Source: JANQKX01 sp039028695
GTDB taxonomy: Bacteria; Pseudomonadota; Alphaproteobacteria; Kiloniellales; Kiloniellaceae
Assembly: GCA_039028695.1 (NCBI GenBank)
Contig: JBCCHN010000014.1
Span: 1-62,442 of the forward strand
Direction of reading: 5' to 3'
DNA: 62,442 nucleotides
The notes under the pieces are model-generated. The model was not told where the DNA came from and did not search any database. It was given only the letters and a program-made list of their open reading frames with translations. Within the stretch, counting starts at the first letter, position 1; each line of letters begins with the position of its first letter. Both the position numbers and the translations under genes were made by a program. Below, piece by piece: positions 17,112 through 25,475 of this stretch.

Positions 17112-18407
17112 GTGAGCGAACTTTTTGAAGCTCATGCGCCGCGCCCTCTAGCAGATCGCCTGCGCCCAAAGAACCTGGCGGAAGTGGTGGGTCAGGACCA
17201 TTTGCTGGGGGCCGATGGCCCCCTTGGGCGTATGGTGTCTGGCCGGCGCTTGGCCTCCATGGTGCTGTGGGGTCCGCCCGGCTGCGGCAAGACCACGATT
17301 GCCCAACTGTTGGCCGATGTCACCGATATGACCTTCGAGCCTCTGTCGGCGGTCTTTTCCGGTGTGGCGGACCTTCGCAAAGTCTTCGAGCGGGCCAAGG
17401 AACGCCGGGCCATGGGCCAGGGCACACTGCTGTTCATTGATGAGATCCACCGCTTTAACCGGGCACAGCAAGACGGCTTCTTGCCCTATGTGGAAAACGG
17501 CACCGTGGTGCTGGTGGGGGCGACAACGGAAAACCCCTCCTTTGAGTTGAATGCGGCTCTGTTGTCGCGGGCGCAGGTGCTGGTGCTAAAGCGTCTCGAC
17601 GAGACGGCCATGGTAGAAATCTTGGCCCGGGCCGAGGCGGAGCAGGGCCAAAGCCTGCCCCTCAGCCATGATGCCCGCCAGGCCTTGATTGCCATGGCGG
17701 ATGGGGATGGCCGCTATTTGCTCAATCTTTGTGAGGAGGTTTTTTCACTCCTGCCCGAGCAAGACGGGCCTTTTGACGCGCAACGCTTGGCGGAGCTGGT
17801 GCAAAAGCGGGCGCCTTTGTATGACAAATCCCAAGAGGGCCATTACAATCTGATGTCCGCTTTGCACAAATCTCTTAGAGGCTCGGATTGCGATGCGGCG
17901 CTTTATTGGCTGGCCCGCATGTTGGCCGGCGGAGAAGATCCACACTATATCGCCCGGCGACTGGTCCGTTTTGCCGTCGAGGATATAGGCTTGGCCGATC
18001 CGCAAGCGCTGCCCCAATCATTGGCGGCCTGGCAGGCCTTTGAGCGCCTCGGTAGCCCCGAAGGTGAGTTGGCGGTGGCCCAAGCGGTGATATATTTGGC
18101 CACCGCACCCAAGTCCAATGCGGCCTATAGCGCCTATAAGGAATCGGTGGCGATGGCCAAGAAAACAGGCTCTTTGAGCCCGCCCATGCACATCTTGAAT
18201 GCGCCCACCCGTCTTATGAAGGATTTGGGCTATGGGGAGGGCTACCAATACGATCACAACAGCGACGAGGGCTTTTCGGGGCAGAATTACTTTCCTGACG
18301 GGTTGACGCGCCAGCAATTTTATCGGCCGGTGCCTCGAGGATTTGAGCGTGAGGTGCAAAAACGCTTGGACTATTGGGCAAAACTGCGCGGTGAAAAGTC
18401 CAAATGA
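17112..18407 (+). CDS. rarA: Replication-associated recombination protein A (RarA/MgsA AAA+ ATPase)
   Basis: RarA acts at stalled or blocked replication forks and resembles eukaryotic WRNIP1. The AAA+ core has Walker A GPPGCGKTT (residues 54-62), Walker B LLFIDEIHRFN (~110-120) and sensor motif GATTENPSFELNAALLSRA. The C-terminal tetramerisation part contains the VRFAVEDIGLADP and YKESVAMAKK stretches. GTG start, 431 residues. It is the next gene after the Do protease, a common alphaproteobacterial pairing. Confidence 0.95.
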   Translation: MSELFEAHAPRPLADRLRPKNLAEVVGQDHLLGADGPLGRMVSGRRLASMVLWGPPGCGKTTIAQLLADVTDMTFEPLSAVFSGVADLRKVFERAKERRAMGQGTLLFIDEIHRFNRAQQDGFLPYVENGTVVLVGATTENPSFELNAALLSRAQVLVLKRLDETAMVEILARAEAEQGQSLPLSHDARQALIAMADGDGRYLLNLCEEVFSLLPEQDGPFDAQRLAELVQKRAPLYDKSQEGHYNLMSALHKSLRGSDCDAALYWLARMLAGGEDPHYIARRLVRFAVEDIGLADPQALPQSLAAWQAFERLGSPEGELAVAQAVIYLATAPKSNAAYSAYKESVAMAKKTGSLSPPMHILNAPTRLMKDLGYGEGYQYDHNSDEGFSGQNYFPDGLTRQQFYRPVPRGFEREVQKRLDYWAKLRGEKSK

Positions 18408-18576
18408 CGGGGTGCTGCCGCAGGTCGAGCCTAAGGGTATGCCCCTTAGCCCTGCAATTCCCGCGCGGCTGCCATTCCAGCTTTCGAATTGTCATGAGGT
18501 CGGGAATCGCTATGTTCCGGGCAAGCAATTCAACCAAATCCCTGAAGAGTTGGGGTAGGGGAACAAGGACACGTCG

Positions 18577-19242
18577 ATGATCGATTACTGTATGCCCGAA
18601 AAGGGCAGAGTTGCGCTGCTTACGCTTTCCGCGCAGCGAGATTTCGGTGCAAAGGGGTCGCCGGTAAAAGCCAGCGGGCTCGCAAGGGCCCTGCCTGCCA
18701 TGCGCCAGGTTGTCGAGGGCTTTCGTGCCATGGGGGCACCAGTTTTTCATGCCGTGCGGCTTTACCGGGCCGATGGGTCCAATGTGGACAACTGCCGCCG
18801 ACGCTGGATCGAAGAAGGCTCGCGATTTTTGATGCCGGGTAGCTTTGGATCCGAGCTATTGGACGAATTAAAACCAGAGCCCGCTGTTCGGCTTGATCCG
18901 GAACATCTGCTGTCCGGCGGCTTTCAGGAAATCGCAGCCAACGAGTGGGCCTTCTACCGGCCGCGCTGGGGCGCTTTTCATAACACATCCTTGGAACAGA
19001 AACTGACGGAGCTGGGGATCACCACATTGGTGATTTGCGGGTTAAGTTCCTCAACCGGGACAAAAGCGACGGTTTATGAAGCCAGTGCCCGGGATTTTCG
19101 CATCATTTTAGTGCCTGATGCTGTCAGCGCCGTCTCGGAAGAGGCCTTGTGCGAGTTGGGGCGGATTGGTGTCTATTTGGTGCAAAGCGAACGCTTTTTG
19201 CCTTGGATGCACGCCGAGGAGGCCTCTCAAGCAATGGCCTAG
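18577..19242 (+). CDS. Isochorismatase-fold protein lacking the catalytic triad
   Basis: The 221-residue product follows the cysteine-hydrolase (isochorismatase/nicotinamidase) fold from end to end. Lined up by eye, the three catalytic positions are changed: the Asp of the usual LLVIDMQNDF motif is Ser18 (LLTLSAQRDF), the Lys is Arg128 (FYRPRWGAF), and the nucleophile Cys is Gly161 (CGLSSSTGTKATVYEA, where TNxCVxATV is usual). The fold is well kept with no frameshift, so it is likely a functional non-enzyme, perhaps binding a ligand or partner. Real function unknown. It lies 169 bases after rarA, in a gap without other features. Confidence 0.8.
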   Translation: MIDYCMPEKGRVALLTLSAQRDFGAKGSPVKASGLARALPAMRQVVEGFRAMGAPVFHAVRLYRADGSNVDNCRRRWIEEGSRFLMPGSFGSELLDELKPEPAVRLDPEHLLSGGFQEIAANEWAFYRPRWGAFHNTSLEQKLTELGITTLVICGLSSSTGTKATVYEASARDFRIILVPDAVSAVSEEALCELGRIGVYLVQSERFLPWMHAEEASQAMA

Positions 19243-19350
19243 GCAGCGCACCCTGCCGATCAAACCTTTTGGCAAAGATATTTGCCTGGTTTTGCTCAGT
19301 TTGCTACCTAAGAACCAGAAATTGGGCATGATCTGGGTGGGTTCAACGTT

Positions 19351-19731
19351 ATGAAGCTCATTGTGGCCATCGCGGCAGGGGGAGCGCTGGGAGCGGTTAG
19401 CCGTCATATGGTTGCTGGATACATCACCCGGCATTTGGCCGGTGGCTTTCCCCTGGGAACCTTGACCGTTAACATTCTCGGGTCCTTCTTGATGGGTCTG
19501 TTGGTTGGCCTGATGATCCAATACTGGACGGTCTCAGCCGAGCTACGCGCTTTTTTGACCGTCGGTTTCCTGGGCGCCTTTACCACCTTTTCCACCTTCT
19601 CCATGGAAACAGTCCTGCTCATGGAAAGAGGAGCCTTGGCACAAGCTGCTCTTTACGTGGTTGCGTCGGTGGCCTGCTGTGTTGTCGGGTTTCTCGGGGG
19701 TATAACGCTGGTGCGTTGGGTTGCGGCGTGA
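19351..19731 (+). CDS. crcB: Fluoride channel CrcB/Fluc
   Basis: Exports fluoride across the inner membrane as an antiparallel dimer. The 126-residue protein has four hydrophobic helices and the hallmarks GGALGAVSRH near the N-terminus, GTLTVNILGSFLMG, and the GFLGAFTTFSTFSMET motif holding the pore Phe and polar track residues. No fluoride riboswitch consensus was seen in the 108 bases upstream. Its TGA overlaps the likely GTG start of the next gene. Confidence 0.95.
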   Translation: MKLIVAIAAGGALGAVSRHMVAGYITRHLAGGFPLGTLTVNILGSFLMGLLVGLMIQYWTVSAELRAFLTVGFLGAFTTFSTFSMETVLLMERGALAQAALYVVASVACCVVGFLGGITLVRWVAA

Positions 19732-20807
19732 GCCAAGTTCAGCATGTGGTGGTCGCACCCGATGACGAGGATTTGCGCTTAGACCGCTGGTTCCGGCGGC
19801 ACTTTCCGGCGCTTAAGCATGGGCGACTGGAAAAGCTTCTGCGCGACGGGCAGATCCGGGTGGATGGCCGCCGCGTGAAAAGCTCTTTACGTTTGCAAGC
19901 CGGTCAAAACGTGCGCGTGCCGCCGTTAAAGACGGCGAGCGAGGTGGCCGAGCCGCCGGCAGCAAAACCATTTCCGATCAGTCGTAAAGAGGCAGCAGCG
20001 CTGCAAGGACGTGTTCTCTTTCGCGACAAGGCAATGATCGTTTTGAACAAGCCCCCTGGGCTCGCGGTGCAAGGCGGATCCGGGCAGGTGCGTCACCTGG
20101 ACGGATTGTTGGATGCCCTGAAATTCGGTGCCGAGGAGCGCCCCCGCCTGGTCCATCGCCTGGATAAGGATACCTCCGGGGTATTGCTCTTGGCGCGCAA
20201 CCGCCGCATGGCGGCCAAGTTGACCGATGCCTTTCGACAAAAGACGACGCAAAAAACCTACTGGGCCTTGGTGTGGGGGGTACCCGAAAACGGCCGTGGC
20301 CGTATCGACCGGCCATTGGATAAAATCAGCCAAGGGGGCCAGGAGTTGATGGCGGGTGTGGCGGACGGTAAAGCGGCTTTGACCTTTTATCAGGAGGTTC
20401 AAGTCGCCGGAATTCGAGTGGGGGGCTCCCGAGCGGGGGGATCTCGGGCGACCGGATCTCAGGTCACTTGGCTTTTGCTCGCGCCCCTGTCGGGCAGAAC
20501 CCACCAGCTTCGCGCGCACTGCGCCCTGATGGGGCATCCCATTGTGGGAGACGGCAAGTATGGCGGCCGATCCGCGGAGTTGGGAAAGGGGTCCTTGCCG
20601 CGCCAATTAATGCTGTTGGCACGGGAGATCGCACTGCCCCATCCCGAGGACGGCACGACCCTTCGCATTGAGGCGCCGCTGCCCGATCACATGGCCCAGG
20701 CCTGGCAAAAGCTGGGATTTGACCTAAGGCGGGCCGAGTCGGCAGGTGAAAAACTGCGGTCTTTTATGGAAGGCCAAAGCCACTCACCAGGGCGTATTGA
20801 TGGCTAG
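19728..20807 (+). CDS. rluC: Ribosomal large subunit pseudouridine synthase, RluC/RluD type
   Basis: Isomerises specific uridines of 23S rRNA. I choose the GTG at 19728 (GTGA overlap with crcB) over the in-frame TTG at 19716. An S4 RNA-binding domain occupies residues ~15-65; the catalytic motif HRLDKDTSG gives Asp146. An unusual insertion near residues 225-245 is low-complexity (repeated GGSR units). The 359-residue length is in the RluC/RluD range. Which rRNA site it modifies cannot be told. Confidence 0.93.
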   Translation: MSQVQHVVVAPDDEDLRLDRWFRRHFPALKHGRLEKLLRDGQIRVDGRRVKSSLRLQAGQNVRVPPLKTASEVAEPPAAKPFPISRKEAAALQGRVLFRDKAMIVLNKPPGLAVQGGSGQVRHLDGLLDALKFGAEERPRLVHRLDKDTSGVLLLARNRRMAAKLTDAFRQKTTQKTYWALVWGVPENGRGRIDRPLDKISQGGQELMAGVADGKAALTFYQEVQVAGIRVGGSRAGGSRATGSQVTWLLLAPLSGRTHQLRAHCALMGHPIVGDGKYGGRSAELGKGSLPRQLMLLAREIALPHPEDGTTLRIEAPLPDHMAQAWQKLGFDLRRAESAGEKLRSFMEGQSHSPGRIDG

Positions 20808-20962
20808 CTGGGACTGGAGATCGGCAGGCCGGACCCGCATGAATCATTCCAGAACACGCTTTTTCGATGAATAGGGGTGAAGGTGAGGGGGCTCTTGAGG
20901 TATTATAGGAGAATGGTCGTGAGAGCCGCCTAAGCGCGGTTGGACGTGGGGAGGTTTAGGCC

Positions 20963-23101
20963 ATGACATTAAAACGTGTGCTGTTGGGATTGCTGGTGAT
21001 TGTTGCCGCCATCGGGGTGGCTGGCTATGCCATTCTTTCCCAGGTCGATGTGGAACGGTTGCGTGGTTTGATCGAGGCGGAAGCCAAGTCGGCTACTGGG
21101 CGCGATCTGCAGATAGCCGGGCCGATCGATCTGAACATTTCCCTTAATCCCTCGATATCCGTTCAGGATGTGCGGTTCGCCAATGCCAAATGGGGCTCCA
21201 AGCCGCAAATGGTCGAGCTCAAGGAGTTTGATTTGGAGGTGGCGATCCTGCCGCTCTTTTCCGGTGATATTGAAGTCAAACGTCTGATCTTCGTCGAGCC
21301 CATCATTTTGTTGGAGACCAACAAAAAGGGCCGGGGCAATTGGGTGTTTGCCAAAAGCACCGCGGATGCGAAGTCTGATGATACAGCTGACACGGGCGCG
21401 CAACAGGACGCCAAGGAGTCGCCGGGTGACTTGGTGTTGCCCACCATTGATGAATTTTCCATCAGCGGCGGCTCGATTATTTTTCGCGATGGCCAGAGCG
21501 GCGAGGAGTTAAATCTGGCCTTGGATAAGGTAGAGGCTCAGACCGATGGCGGCTCGGGCCAGTTGGTCCTTTCCCTGTTGGGCAGCTACAACCAAGCTCC
21601 GATTTCCTTAAATGCCACTGTCGGATCGCTTTCCGCGCTTGCGGCGGGCCAGGCAAGCACCTTAAAGGCAGACGCGGAAGCAGGCGGCGCCAATATTACC
21701 CTGGATGGTACATTGGCCAATACGGACGCGGGTCCGGAGTTCGATATTGCGGTAGCTGTGGCCGGTGATTCCTTGGCAGGTTTTTCCGATTTAGCGGGGA
21801 CGGATGTGCCCCCCTTGGGACCCTATGACATCAAGGCGACTCTTGCCGGTGCGGGCCAGGTTTATCATGTGAAGGGCTTGGTGCTTACCATGGGGGGGAG
21901 CGATCTGTCCGGCAATGTTGAGCTCACCTTGGGCGGTCAGCGCCCGGCCATAACGGCGGGTCTGGTTTCCAAGCTATTGGACGTCGCTGATTTCACGGCC
22001 GAGGACAACCAAGCCAAAAAGAAGAAAGACGAAACATCGCAAGCAGGCCAGTCCGGTGCCGGCGCGCAATCCAAGTTCGTATTCAACAAGGATCCTCTGC
22101 CACTGGACGGGTTAAAGGCGGCGGACGCCGAGGTCAAACTCTCAGCCGGCCAGGTTCGTCTCGATCCGAAAATGGCGCTAGACTCTTTGGATGTGACCCT
22201 TTCGCTGAAGAACGGGCATCTAAAGATCAACCCGCTGTCCACCATCTTTGCGTCGGGGAAAATCGACAGTGGTCTGGAAGTGGATGCTTCCCAGAAAACG
22301 CCAAAAATTGCCGTGGATGTCATGGCCAGCGGCATAGATTACGGGCAGCTGCTGAAGGATCTTGGTGTGGATGATACAGTATCGGGCAAGGTCAATATGG
22401 ATATTGCCTTGGCGGGTAGTGGCAAATCCATGCGTAAGATTGCCTCCTCCTTGTCGGGCAACACGGCCATCGTAACCCAAAACGGTCAGATCAATAATCG
22501 CATCGTCAAGATTTTGGCGGTGGGCCTTGATGAGGTCTTGGGCCCGCTTTTGTCAGGACAGAACGACGCGCGCCTTCATTGCGCGGTGAGTCGATTCGAA
22601 ATCAAAAAGGGTTTGGCCAAGAGCACGGCTTTTCTGGTGGACAGCGAAGTGCTGACCATAATTGGCTCCGGAGACGTGAATCTTAAAAAAGAAACACTGG
22701 ACCTAAGCTTCGATACAGCGACCAGTAAGGCCAGTTTGGCCAGCTTGGCGATTCCCTTCAACGTGACCGGAACCTTGAAAAGCCCGGTTGTAAAGCCCGA
22801 CCCTCTGGGCACCGCTGCCAGCGCGGCCAAGGCCGTGGAGAACCTGGCTGACGGGGAGTCACTGATCGGCGGCTTAGCGGGGTTGGTTGACCAGAATTTA
22901 GGGGGCGAACAGTCTACTGCTTCCAATGATGGGCTGTGCCAGCAGGCCTTGTCTGGGAAAAAGGCCAAGAATAAGAACAAGAATAAGAACAAGAAAAAGA
23001 AGAAGGACAAGAAGAACAAGGCCGGTAAAACGCAAGAATCCCCGGCGGAAGACCTGAAACAGAAAGGCGAGGACTTGATCAAATCCCTGGGAATTGACTA
23101 A
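20963..23101 (+). CDS. AsmA-family inner-membrane protein with Lys-rich C-terminal tail
   Basis: AsmA-like proteins are anchored in the inner membrane, with a large periplasmic part thought to move lipids or influence outer membrane assembly. One N-terminal membrane helix spans residues ~5-25; the AsmA N-terminal domain follows (TGRDLQIAGPIDLN... FANAKWGSKPQM), and the C-terminal AsmA region lies near 470-600. Residues ~670-690 are almost only Lys and Asn, coded by 6-base repeats. 712 residues; an atp12 homologue follows after 5 bases. Confidence 0.88.
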   Translation: MTLKRVLLGLLVIVAAIGVAGYAILSQVDVERLRGLIEAEAKSATGRDLQIAGPIDLNISLNPSISVQDVRFANAKWGSKPQMVELKEFDLEVAILPLFSGDIEVKRLIFVEPIILLETNKKGRGNWVFAKSTADAKSDDTADTGAQQDAKESPGDLVLPTIDEFSISGGSIIFRDGQSGEELNLALDKVEAQTDGGSGQLVLSLLGSYNQAPISLNATVGSLSALAAGQASTLKADAEAGGANITLDGTLANTDAGPEFDIAVAVAGDSLAGFSDLAGTDVPPLGPYDIKATLAGAGQVYHVKGLVLTMGGSDLSGNVELTLGGQRPAITAGLVSKLLDVADFTAEDNQAKKKKDETSQAGQSGAGAQSKFVFNKDPLPLDGLKAADAEVKLSAGQVRLDPKMALDSLDVTLSLKNGHLKINPLSTIFASGKIDSGLEVDASQKTPKIAVDVMASGIDYGQLLKDLGVDDTVSGKVNMDIALAGSGKSMRKIASSLSGNTAIVTQNGQINNRIVKILAVGLDEVLGPLLSGQNDARLHCAVSRFEIKKGLAKSTAFLVDSEVLTIIGSGDVNLKKETLDLSFDTATSKASLASLAIPFNVTGTLKSPVVKPDPLGTAASAAKAVENLADGESLIGGLAGLVDQNLGGEQSTASNDGLCQQALSGKKAKNKNKNKNKKKKKDKKNKAGKTQESPAEDLKQKGEDLIKSLGID
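22968..23025 (+). repeat. Hexanucleotide-type repeats coding a Lys/Asn-rich tail
   Basis: Near the 3' end of the AsmA-family gene the DNA is an almost pure purine run built of AATAAG and AACAAG units followed by AAGAAG and GACAAG. It codes a KNKNKNKNKKKKKDKKNK-like tail. Since the unit is six bases, gain or loss of units keeps the frame, so the tail length may vary between strains. Confidence 0.7.
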
Positions 23102-23106
23102 GCGCC

Positions 23107-23820
23107 ATGGCATCAGGCGTGAAACGTTTTTACACCGATGTTGGGGTTGCTCCAAAAGGCGAGGAAGGTTTTGAGGTAAAGCTCGATAATCGGGTGCTGC
23201 GTACACCGGCGAAAAAAGACTTGGTTTTGCCAAGCGAGGCGCTTGCCGGCGAAATTGCTGCGGAATGGCAGGCTCAAAGCGAGCAAGTTATTCCTGCCAG
23301 CATGCCCTTCATGTCCCTGGTCTCGACGGCCATCGATCACGTGAGCCCCCGGCGGCCAATGATCGTTGAGGAGGTGGCGGCCTTTGGCGGCCATGATCTC
23401 ATCTGCTATTGGGCTGAGGATCAGCCCGATTTGGTCGCAAAGCAGCAGGCGGTGTGGCAGCCTCTCTTGGACTGGGCGGCCCTGACCCATGATGCGCGTC
23501 TGATTGTGGTACAGGGCGTTCTACCTCAGGATCAGCCGGAGTCAGCATTACGGGCATTGCATCGGGTGGTTGAGGCCCATGATGATTTCAGGCTAACCGC
23601 CCTGGCCGCTGCCACCCAAGCCACGGGCTCGCTGATTATCGGTTTGTCGCTGATGGGTGGACAATTGAGCCTTGATGAGGCCGTTCAAGCCGCGCAGCTT
23701 GATGAACTCTATCAGGCCGAGCTGTGGGGCGAGGACCATGAGGCCAAGGCCAGGAGGCAGGCGTTAAGGGAGGAAATGCTGGCCGCACAACGCTTTGCTG
23801 CCCTCTTGGGATCTCATTAG
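23107..23820 (+). CDS. F1-ATPase assembly chaperone, ATP12 family
   Basis: ATP12 binds the F1 alpha subunit during ATP synthase assembly in mitochondria and alphaproteobacteria. The 237-residue product matches the family: the N-terminal KRFYTDVGVAP and VKLDNRVLRTPAKK stretch, AEWQAQSEQVIPASMPFMSLVSTAID, and the C-terminal ELWGEDHEAKARR. It begins 5 bases after the AsmA-family gene and probably shares its transcript. Confidence 0.92.
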   Translation: MASGVKRFYTDVGVAPKGEEGFEVKLDNRVLRTPAKKDLVLPSEALAGEIAAEWQAQSEQVIPASMPFMSLVSTAIDHVSPRRPMIVEEVAAFGGHDLICYWAEDQPDLVAKQQAVWQPLLDWAALTHDARLIVVQGVLPQDQPESALRALHRVVEAHDDFRLTALAAATQATGSLIIGLSLMGGQLSLDEAVQAAQLDELYQAELWGEDHEAKARRQALREEMLAAQRFAALLGSH

Positions 23821-23850
23821 AGGACTTTTCCGCGATCCCGGCCCGTGCTA

Positions 23851-23878
23851 TTGCTGTGCCAATAGTGCGGTGCAGCAA
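23851..23878. promoter_or_regulatory. Inverted repeat just upstream of pccB
   Basis: TTGCTGTGCC (23851-23860) can pair with GGTGCAGCAA (23869-23878) over ten positions, two of them G-T, around an 8-base loop. It ends 17 bases before the pccB start in the 75-base atp12-pccB gap. No T-run follows, so an operator or leader hairpin controlling pccB is more likely than a terminator. The TTTGCAAA repeats known for the PccR regulator are not present. Confidence 0.4.
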
Positions 23879-23895
23879 AATAAGCGGGGCGGGCC

Positions 23896-25428
23896 ATGGA
23901 CAGCATTATCCAGCAATTGGACGAAAAACGGGCGGAAGCGCGTTTGGGGGGCGGCCAGCGCCGCATTGATGCACAGCACAAAAAGGGCAAGCTCACCGCC
24001 CGGGAGCGCTTGGAGGTTCTGCTCGACGAAGGATCCTTCGAAGAGTGGGATATGTTCGTGGAGCATCGCTGCGCCGATTTCGGTATGAGCGGGCAAAAGG
24101 TGCCCAGCGACGGGGTAATTACCGGGCATGGCACCATCAATGGCCGTCTGGCTTTTGTCTTTAGCCAGGATTTCACGGTGTTCGGCGGATCTTTGTCCGA
24201 GGCCCACGCCGAGAAAATCTGCAAGGTCATGGACCAAGCCATGAAAGTCGGTGCGCCGGTTATCGGCCTCAACGATTCCGGTGGCGCGCGCATCCAAGAA
24301 GGGGTTGCTTCCCTGGGCGGCTATGCGGAGGTCTTTCAGCGCAATGTGCTGGCTTCGGGCGTGGTGCCGCAGGTCTCCCTAATCATGGGGCCGTGCGCCG
24401 GGGGCGCGGTTTATTCCCCGGCCATGACCGACTTTATATTCATGGTCAAGGACAGCTCCTACATGTTTGTGACCGGGCCAGAGGTGGTCAAGACGGTGAC
24501 CCACGAGACGGTTTCCGCTGAAGACCTGGGAGGCGCGACCACTCATTCGACCAAATCCGGCGTGGCTGATCTAGCCTTTGAAAACGATATCGAGGCTTTG
24601 CTGGAGCTGCGCCGCTTCTTTGACTTCCTGCCTAGCTCCAATCGGGAGGACCCGCCCTATCGGCCCTCGTCCGATCCGGCCAATCGGGAAGAGTTTTCCC
24701 TGGATAGTCTTGTGCCGGCAGACCCCACCCGCCCTTACGACATGAAGGAGTTGATCACCAAGGTCGTGGATGAAGGGGACTTTTTTGAACTGCAGCCGGG
24801 TTACGCGGCCAATATCATCATCGGACTTGCCCGAATGGAGGGACGGACTGTTGGCATCGTTGCTAACCAACCGATGGTACTGGCGGGGTGTTTGGATATC
24901 GCCTCGTCCATCAAGGCGGCCCGCTTTGTGCGGTTTTGCGATTGTTTCAATATTCCGATCTTGACCTTTGTTGATGTCCCCGGATTCTTGCCCGGAACGT
25001 CTCAGGAATATAACGGCATCATCAAGCATGGCGCGAAGCTGCTTTTTGCCTTTGCCGAGGCGACGGTTCCTAAGGTAACGGTCATTACGCGCAAGGCCTA
25101 TGGCGGGGCCTATGACGTGATGTCCTCAAAACACATACGTGGCGACGTGAACTATGCCTGGCCGACGGCTGAGATTGCCGTGATGGGCTCCAAGGGTGCG
25201 GTTGAGATCATCTTTAGGGCCGACATCGGCGATCCAGAAAAGATTGCGGCGCGGACGGACGAGTATCAAAAGCGATTTGCCAATCCCTTCGTGGCCGCCT
25301 CGAGAGGTTATTTGGACGACGTGATCATGCCCCATGGTACCCGGCGGCGGGTAGCAAAGGCGCTGCGTGTTTTGCGGAATAAGCAATTAGAAAACCCGTG
25401 GAAAAAGCACGACAATCTGCCTTTATGA
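23896..25428 (+). CDS. pccB: Propionyl-CoA carboxylase beta (carboxyltransferase) subunit
   Basis: Transfers CO2 from carboxybiotin to propionyl-CoA, giving (S)-methylmalonyl-CoA. The 510-residue protein has both carboxyltransferase halves; motifs include GHGTINGRLAFVFSQDFTVFGGSLSE, the oxyanion loops GPCAGGAVYSPA (N half) and ITRKAYGGAYDVMSSKH (C half). It pairs with the biotin-carrying alpha subunit 47 bases downstream. Methylmalonyl-CoA epimerase and mutase are not in the window. Confidence 0.96.
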   Translation: MDSIIQQLDEKRAEARLGGGQRRIDAQHKKGKLTARERLEVLLDEGSFEEWDMFVEHRCADFGMSGQKVPSDGVITGHGTINGRLAFVFSQDFTVFGGSLSEAHAEKICKVMDQAMKVGAPVIGLNDSGGARIQEGVASLGGYAEVFQRNVLASGVVPQVSLIMGPCAGGAVYSPAMTDFIFMVKDSSYMFVTGPEVVKTVTHETVSAEDLGGATTHSTKSGVADLAFENDIEALLELRRFFDFLPSSNREDPPYRPSSDPANREEFSLDSLVPADPTRPYDMKELITKVVDEGDFFELQPGYAANIIIGLARMEGRTVGIVANQPMVLAGCLDIASSIKAARFVRFCDCFNIPILTFVDVPGFLPGTSQEYNGIIKHGAKLLFAFAEATVPKVTVITRKAYGGAYDVMSSKHIRGDVNYAWPTAEIAVMGSKGAVEIIFRADIGDPEKIAARTDEYQKRFANPFVAASRGYLDDVIMPHGTRRRVAKALRVLRNKQLENPWKKHDNLPL

Positions 25429-25475
25429 GTGGATTGGAAAAACAAGGTGACAGATTGTAGCTGGGGGTTGGGGCC

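Noticed and set aside
19243..19350. Fluoride riboswitch before crcB
   Set aside because: The conserved core of the crcB motif (GGNGAUGGNNUUCGCC-like) could not be found in the 108 bases.
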